Assembly: GCF_040115645.1 (NCBI RefSeq)
Contig: NC_089551.1
Span: forward strand, 2,108,001-2,172,000
Reading direction: 5' to 3'
Source: Euwallacea fornicatus
Lineage: Eukaryota; Arthropoda; Insecta; Coleoptera; Curculionidae
Length of the DNA: 64,000 bases
The position numbers were made by a program, and so were the translations under genes. How positions within the stretch are numbered: position 1 is the stretch's first letter; each line of letters begins with the position of its first letter. The notes beneath the pieces were generated by a model, which made no database searches, had not been told where the DNA came from, and saw only the letters and a program-made list of their open reading frames with translations. Below, piece after piece: positions 60,669 to 64,000 of this stretch.

Positions 60669-61233
60669 AGGAAATCTCACGTAACAGTGGAGCTAAAACC
60701 ATCGAAAACCGATGCTCTTGCAGTTAGAAATCGGCTTATTTCCATAGATATTGCTCCCGCAAACACTGGAAAGCACTGGAATCGAATCTGGTTACGTCCT
60801 GAAGAGGCCCCTTTACAACTTAAGTTAATGGAAAAGATGAAGGGAACTTGTCTTGTAACAAGTAAATTTCATGGTAAAGAGACTGTGAAACGGTTTAAGC
60901 GCGAACACGTTTTGGTTTTATAACCGTGCTGGTGGCCAACACTCTACATGCGAATTCGATATATATGGAAATAAGCTGATTGCTTGATAGCCAAACTGTA
61001 TCGATTTTTATGTGTAAATTGCCAATGCGTGGATTTGCGACAAAAATAGAAGGGGGTCCTGGGGAGTACTCAAAAACGGTTTAAAATCTCCAATAATGAG
61101 AAGCAAAAAGCCCTCAAAAAAAGTTAAACGACACGAGCGCCGACAAATGCCACCGAATTACCGCTGATGTCCTGGATAGAGTTTCCCTGTTCAGAACTGA
61201 CTGGCACCCATAGATTTAGGCGAAAAAAAAAAA

Positions 61234-61248
61234 ATATATATATATATA
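61234..61248. repeat. (TA)n microsatellite next to an A12 run
   Basis: About seven TA units preceded by twelve A residues and followed by an A run. Confidence 0.9.
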
Positions 61249-61477
61249 AAAAATACAAAAAAAAAGCGAAATAAAATAAAATAATCTCGAATTCTAATAA
61301 AATGGTGTATTGTTACAAAAAAGAGACACTCTAAACTATAATAAAATACCCATGAATACTGCTACAAGATAATACGACACAAACATTAGACATCTTCCGG
61401 GGTTCAGTCAGTCTTTTTAAGTACGAGAGCTCTAACGAAACATAGAAAATATAGTTAATATATACCCAAAAACCAAC

Positions 61478-62477
61478 TTAAACCCTTTTGACAACGGTTC
61501 CGGTGTCCGAATCCCCAGATGACGGGGAAGCAGACTCAGAACTTGAGGCCTCCTTATTGAGACTACCGGTGGATTTCACCAAAGTGGGAATTTGAGACTT
61601 CTTCCCGCTCTTTGCAACCTCGGGCCGATTATCCGGCACCACCACCCGGGGAATATGCCTGGTCTCATCCCCTTTACTGCGATTGTTTATAGTGGGTTTG
61701 ACCACGAATTTCGGATCCGGCCTTTTGACTGGATTCTTCGGGTCTGTGGTCACTATTGCCCTAGGAATCCCTCTTTTCTCTTTAGGGATTAAGGGCCCGA
61801 CATACAAATTATTGCAGGCCACCTCTGGTTCCGGAGAGGATGGAGGCTCTTCTGCCAACATAGGTTCGCTCAGACATACAGCCTGAGGGTTGCTTCCCTG
61901 CCTGTCGAGGGTGCAGGTCCTGGGAGGAGGAACTGGCGGGAATTTCTTACCCATGGGAGAATATGGTCCGAAGTTCACAGGCATGGACCTACGATTATTT
62001 AGCTTTCCAGGATGATCGGGCAAAACTTTGGGGAAATTTCTTCTTTTAATGGTCATCAAGGCTTCTTCGGGACTGAGCGGGGGCAGCACCTCAAGATTTT
62101 CATCTCTAGATGTAACATTAACATCTAATTGAGGTTCGAAACTCTTCAACCGTTTGATGGCATTATAGTCCAAGTCCTGGACTGGGTCAGACTTGGAGTG
62201 GCCATGCTCAATGCGAATATAAATGGGCTCAGTCTCCACCACCTTCAAGTCAATGCTATTGGTGCTTTTGCGCAGCTCCTGGTTAGCTTTGACGGAGGAA
62301 AAGTCCTCTAAAGTTACAGACCTGCGCAGTGGAAGAGGAGATTGCTTGGAATGGGAGTAATCCAGAGATTTGGTCAGTTCTATTGGTTGTTGCATCATTA
62401 CACTTGGACCTCGGCCTGTTGGAGTTGCGTCAATGGCCACTGATACTTTATTGTCTGTTCGTTTTCTTCTGTTGGAT
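61478..62477 (-). CDS. Second neuroligin, terminal tail exon
   Basis: Acceptor ACTTTCAG, phase 2. Begins SNRRKRTDNKVSVAIDATP and runs 332 residues to the stop at 61478-61480. Ser- and Pro-rich, probably disordered. Contains LKSFEP, which fits the WAVE-complex-binding (WIRS) pattern, and the final VKRV. This split of the tail into its own exon is absent in the plus-strand gene. Confidence 0.92.
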
Positions 62478-63636
62478 CTGAAAGTTTCTAATGAAGCTCA
62501 ATAATTCAAACTACCTGGAAAATACCTGTCGATGCTGGCAGTCTTAATTAGAAGTGGCTTCGCCACTTGCTGAGGACTCACGGGTCTAGTTGGGCCATCT
62601 TCCAAAAGCTCCAAAGCATTTCCAGGTTTCTTTTTACTCTTCTTAGCCTCCTTCCTGTCCTGCTTAGGACTGTATTTAAGCACAATCTCATTGGTGATCC
62701 ACTCCCTCACTTTAGCATGGGCGTCGATAGTGCTATTGGACATGGCCCTTGTAAGTTTAACCTTGGCAGTTCCTTTATCTATTTGCACAGCGTCATAAAC
62801 GTCCTCCTCAGCCCTGCTGCGCAGCATCTGAATCAAGCTGCAGCTGCTCAAAATTCCTCCTTTATCCTCCTCGACGCTCCCTCCAGAAGGAGGCAAGCGC
62901 ACCGTGCCGGAGAGAGGCACTTTTTTGTTTTTGATGCATTTGAAGTAGAGGAAAGTGAAAAACGCGAAGTTGACCAAAAGGAAGATTGCTCCTACGATGA
63001 TGAGAACGTTTGCCGAGGAGGTGTTTTGCTTCACTTCTTCGGCAGGAGGGGCCGTCACTATGCGGCCAGGGACATAAAACTTTTTATTAAATAACTTAGA
63101 ACGTGTGGTATCAATAATATGGATCACGGCAGACGGCTGGTCTGTAGTTGATGTGTATGTATTCCAGGGTAAAGGGTTCTCGGATAAATTGCTAAAGGCG
63201 TTGTTCCAGTAGGACATTTGGGGTTCTCTGTAGAACTGGCCAATCCTAATTGGAATATCTGCGTAGATTTAATTAGTTTAGAGACACAGAATGATTATCA
63301 CGTGATTTGGTACCAAATTCAATGTAGCGCTGTTCCATCTGATCGAACTGGTACCATTCTTTGTCGAACTGGTGCCAGCTGGGATAATCAGACAAGCGAA
63401 AATAGTCAGCTTTGGGAATTTCCGGGTTCCTAGATGTGGAACACACAAAATCAGCGGTTCAAAGCGAATTGGGTCACTTACCCGGTATTGGCAAAGTTAC
63501 AAAAGTAACGCATAATGGTCATGGAAAGACGCTTCTCGTTATCACTATACGGAACGTCTTCAAAATGAAATCTGGCACCTTCAATCGGAACACCGAACAC
63601 GTATGGGAGCTCTTCGCCTGTGTGAGTTTTATTCCT
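61478..63636 (-). CDS. Second neuroligin, 3' part (four exons), 5' end outside window
   Basis: Exons on the minus strand: 63636-63482, 63429-63314, 63258-62526, 62477-61478. Phases 0/2, 2/1, 1/2 and 2/stop all agree; about 667 residues are present. The first two exons match exons 7 and 8 of the plus-strand gene in position, phase and sequence (GEELPYVFG; CNFANTG; NPEIPKADYF). The triad His of VHGEE is Thr here (KTHTGEE). The span is NVLIIVGAIFLLVNFAFFTFLYF. The tail of about 500 residues is much longer than in the other gene and has blocks I associate with insect neuroligins: TRAMSNSTIDAHAKVREWI, VSVAIDATPTGRGPSV, KRRNFPKVLPDHP, and a FPPVPPPRT proline run. It ends Val-Lys-Arg-Val, PDZ-ligand-like. 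Most of the ectodomain lies beyond base 64000. Confidence 0.93.
62526..63258 (-). CDS. Second neuroligin, stalk, membrane span and proximal tail
   Basis: Acceptor CTACGCAG, phase 1. Encodes DIPIRIGQFYREPQMSYWNN, a short stalk, the span, then a Lys/Arg-rich juxtamembrane region and LIKTASIDR. I chose donor GACAG|GTATTT (phase 2) because it joins in frame with a strong TTTCAG acceptor. The nearby CCAG|GTAGTT would need a poor acceptor. Confidence 0.88.
63314..63429 (-). CDS. Second neuroligin, exon NPEIPK...YIEFG
   Basis: Acceptor CACATCTAG, donor TTTG|GTACCA, phases 2 then 1. Encodes NPEIPKADYFRLSDYPSWHQ, then FDKEWYQFDQMEQRYIEFG. The donor is weak but the phase and the paralogue fix it. Confidence 0.88.
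63482..63636 (-). CDS. Second neuroligin, exon with HGEEL-equivalent region
   Basis: Acceptor CTCCGCAG, phase 0; donor GG|GTAAGT, phase 2. It encodes RNKTHTGEELPYVFGVPIEG through MRYFCNFANTG. One codon longer than the matching exon of the other gene. Confidence 0.92.
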
Positions 63637-64000
63637 CTGCGGAGGTATATAAATAGGTGATTTAGTGTTCCTATCGTGAGTGGGGGAGGATATTTGATTA
63701 TCAGGAAGAATTGTGGAAAAGCAGGTAATCAGGGATGTCCCATTCGAGGTTCAGGTTATTTTCGACATAACTGGGTCGATATTTGATGAACATGCAGGAA
63801 ATCAAGTTAAATGACTCGAATCTAGAAATAGCTTCGCGCAATTGTAACACTCCAGTGTTTAAAAATACAGCGTTATTTATATCCGGTAAAGCTCTGACTA
63901 AGAGGTTTGCCTTGTTTTAATGACCTGTAGTAGAGTGCCAATAATGACGAAAGTTATGGGAACATGTTTAAATAAACAAATCCAGGGAGGGAATTTCTGC
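63637..64000 (-). other. Upstream intron of the second neuroligin
   Basis: No further exon is seen before the window ends. The matching plus-strand intron is 791 bp, so the next 5' exon probably lies just outside. Confidence 0.6.

Larger units (their letters stand above)
60286..61477. other. Intergenic space between two convergent neuroligin 3' ends
   Basis: Plus-strand 3' UTR probably runs to about 60690, with AATAAA at 60663-60668. An A12 run, a short (TA)n and A-rich sequence at 61223-61275 follow. I found no AATAAA on the minus strand between here and the stop at 61478, so the minus-strand transcript may use a variant signal or overlap the other 3' UTR. A 78-codon frame at 60687 starts with GTG and looks non-coding. 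Confidence 0.6.

Noticed and set aside
60687..60923. 78-codon frame after the plus-strand neuroligin.
   Set aside because: It starts with GTG, resembles nothing known, and lies in or just past the 3' UTR.
62567..63094. 175-codon plus-strand frame.
   Set aside because: It lies antisense to the membrane-span exon of the second neuroligin; the minus strand has the domain and splice evidence.
1..64000. CRISPR arrays, rRNA or tRNA genes, bacterial operons.
   Set aside because: No direct-repeat/spacer pattern, no tRNA-like cloverleaf with a proper T-loop, and the sequence is plainly eukaryotic. The GGTTCG at 9532 is only part of a short hairpin.

Overview
The window is eukaryotic, almost certainly an insect nuclear genome: AT-rich, intron-rich sequence with long non-coding stretches, Tc1/mariner relics, foldback MITE-like elements and simple repeats. 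There is no sign of bacterial, plasmid or viral organisation. Gene content (insect-type neuroligins with long cytoplasmic tails) points to an insect; a more precise placement, such as a beetle, would be a guess.

Layout. The first 0.5 kb may hold the last codons and 3' UTR of a gene entering from the left. From about 0.5 to 17.3 kb I see no gene. That stretch holds a 232-bp tandem repeat (5.2-6.0 kb), a mariner relic (7.0 kb), a perfect hairpin (8.07 kb), a pair of diverged dispersed repeats (6.5 and 11.2 kb), a poly-C run and a G-quadruplex-like tract. A two-exon gene for a 343-residue secreted protein of unknown family lies on the minus strand at 17.4-18.5 kb. Next come a transposase relic (19.7-20.2 kb) and a large foldback element (20.3-21.2 kb).

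The main gene is a neuroligin on the plus strand, assembled from nine coding exons between 22325 and 60285. Every splice phase agrees, giving 943 residues: signal peptide, inactive cholinesterase-like ectodomain, one membrane span, cytoplasmic tail ending in Met-Arg-Val. Intron 2 is 26.6 kb and intron 8 is 5.6 kb; both contain transposon relics. A second neuroligin lies on the minus strand at the right edge (61478-63636). Only its four 3' exons are in the window, and its tail ends in Lys-Arg-Val. The two genes converge tail to tail, 1.2 kb apart, and share intron positions and phases, so they look like paralogues from a local duplication. Both should encode postsynaptic adhesion molecules that bind neurexin outside the cell and PDZ scaffolds inside.

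The most unusual signal is a short degenerate motif of about 25-30 bp scattered about twenty times across the window in both orientations. Read in one fixed frame it tends to spell Ser-Asp-Glu-Gly-x-Glu-Phe-Ser/Tyr-Asn. It does not belong to any gene model here and I do not recognise it.
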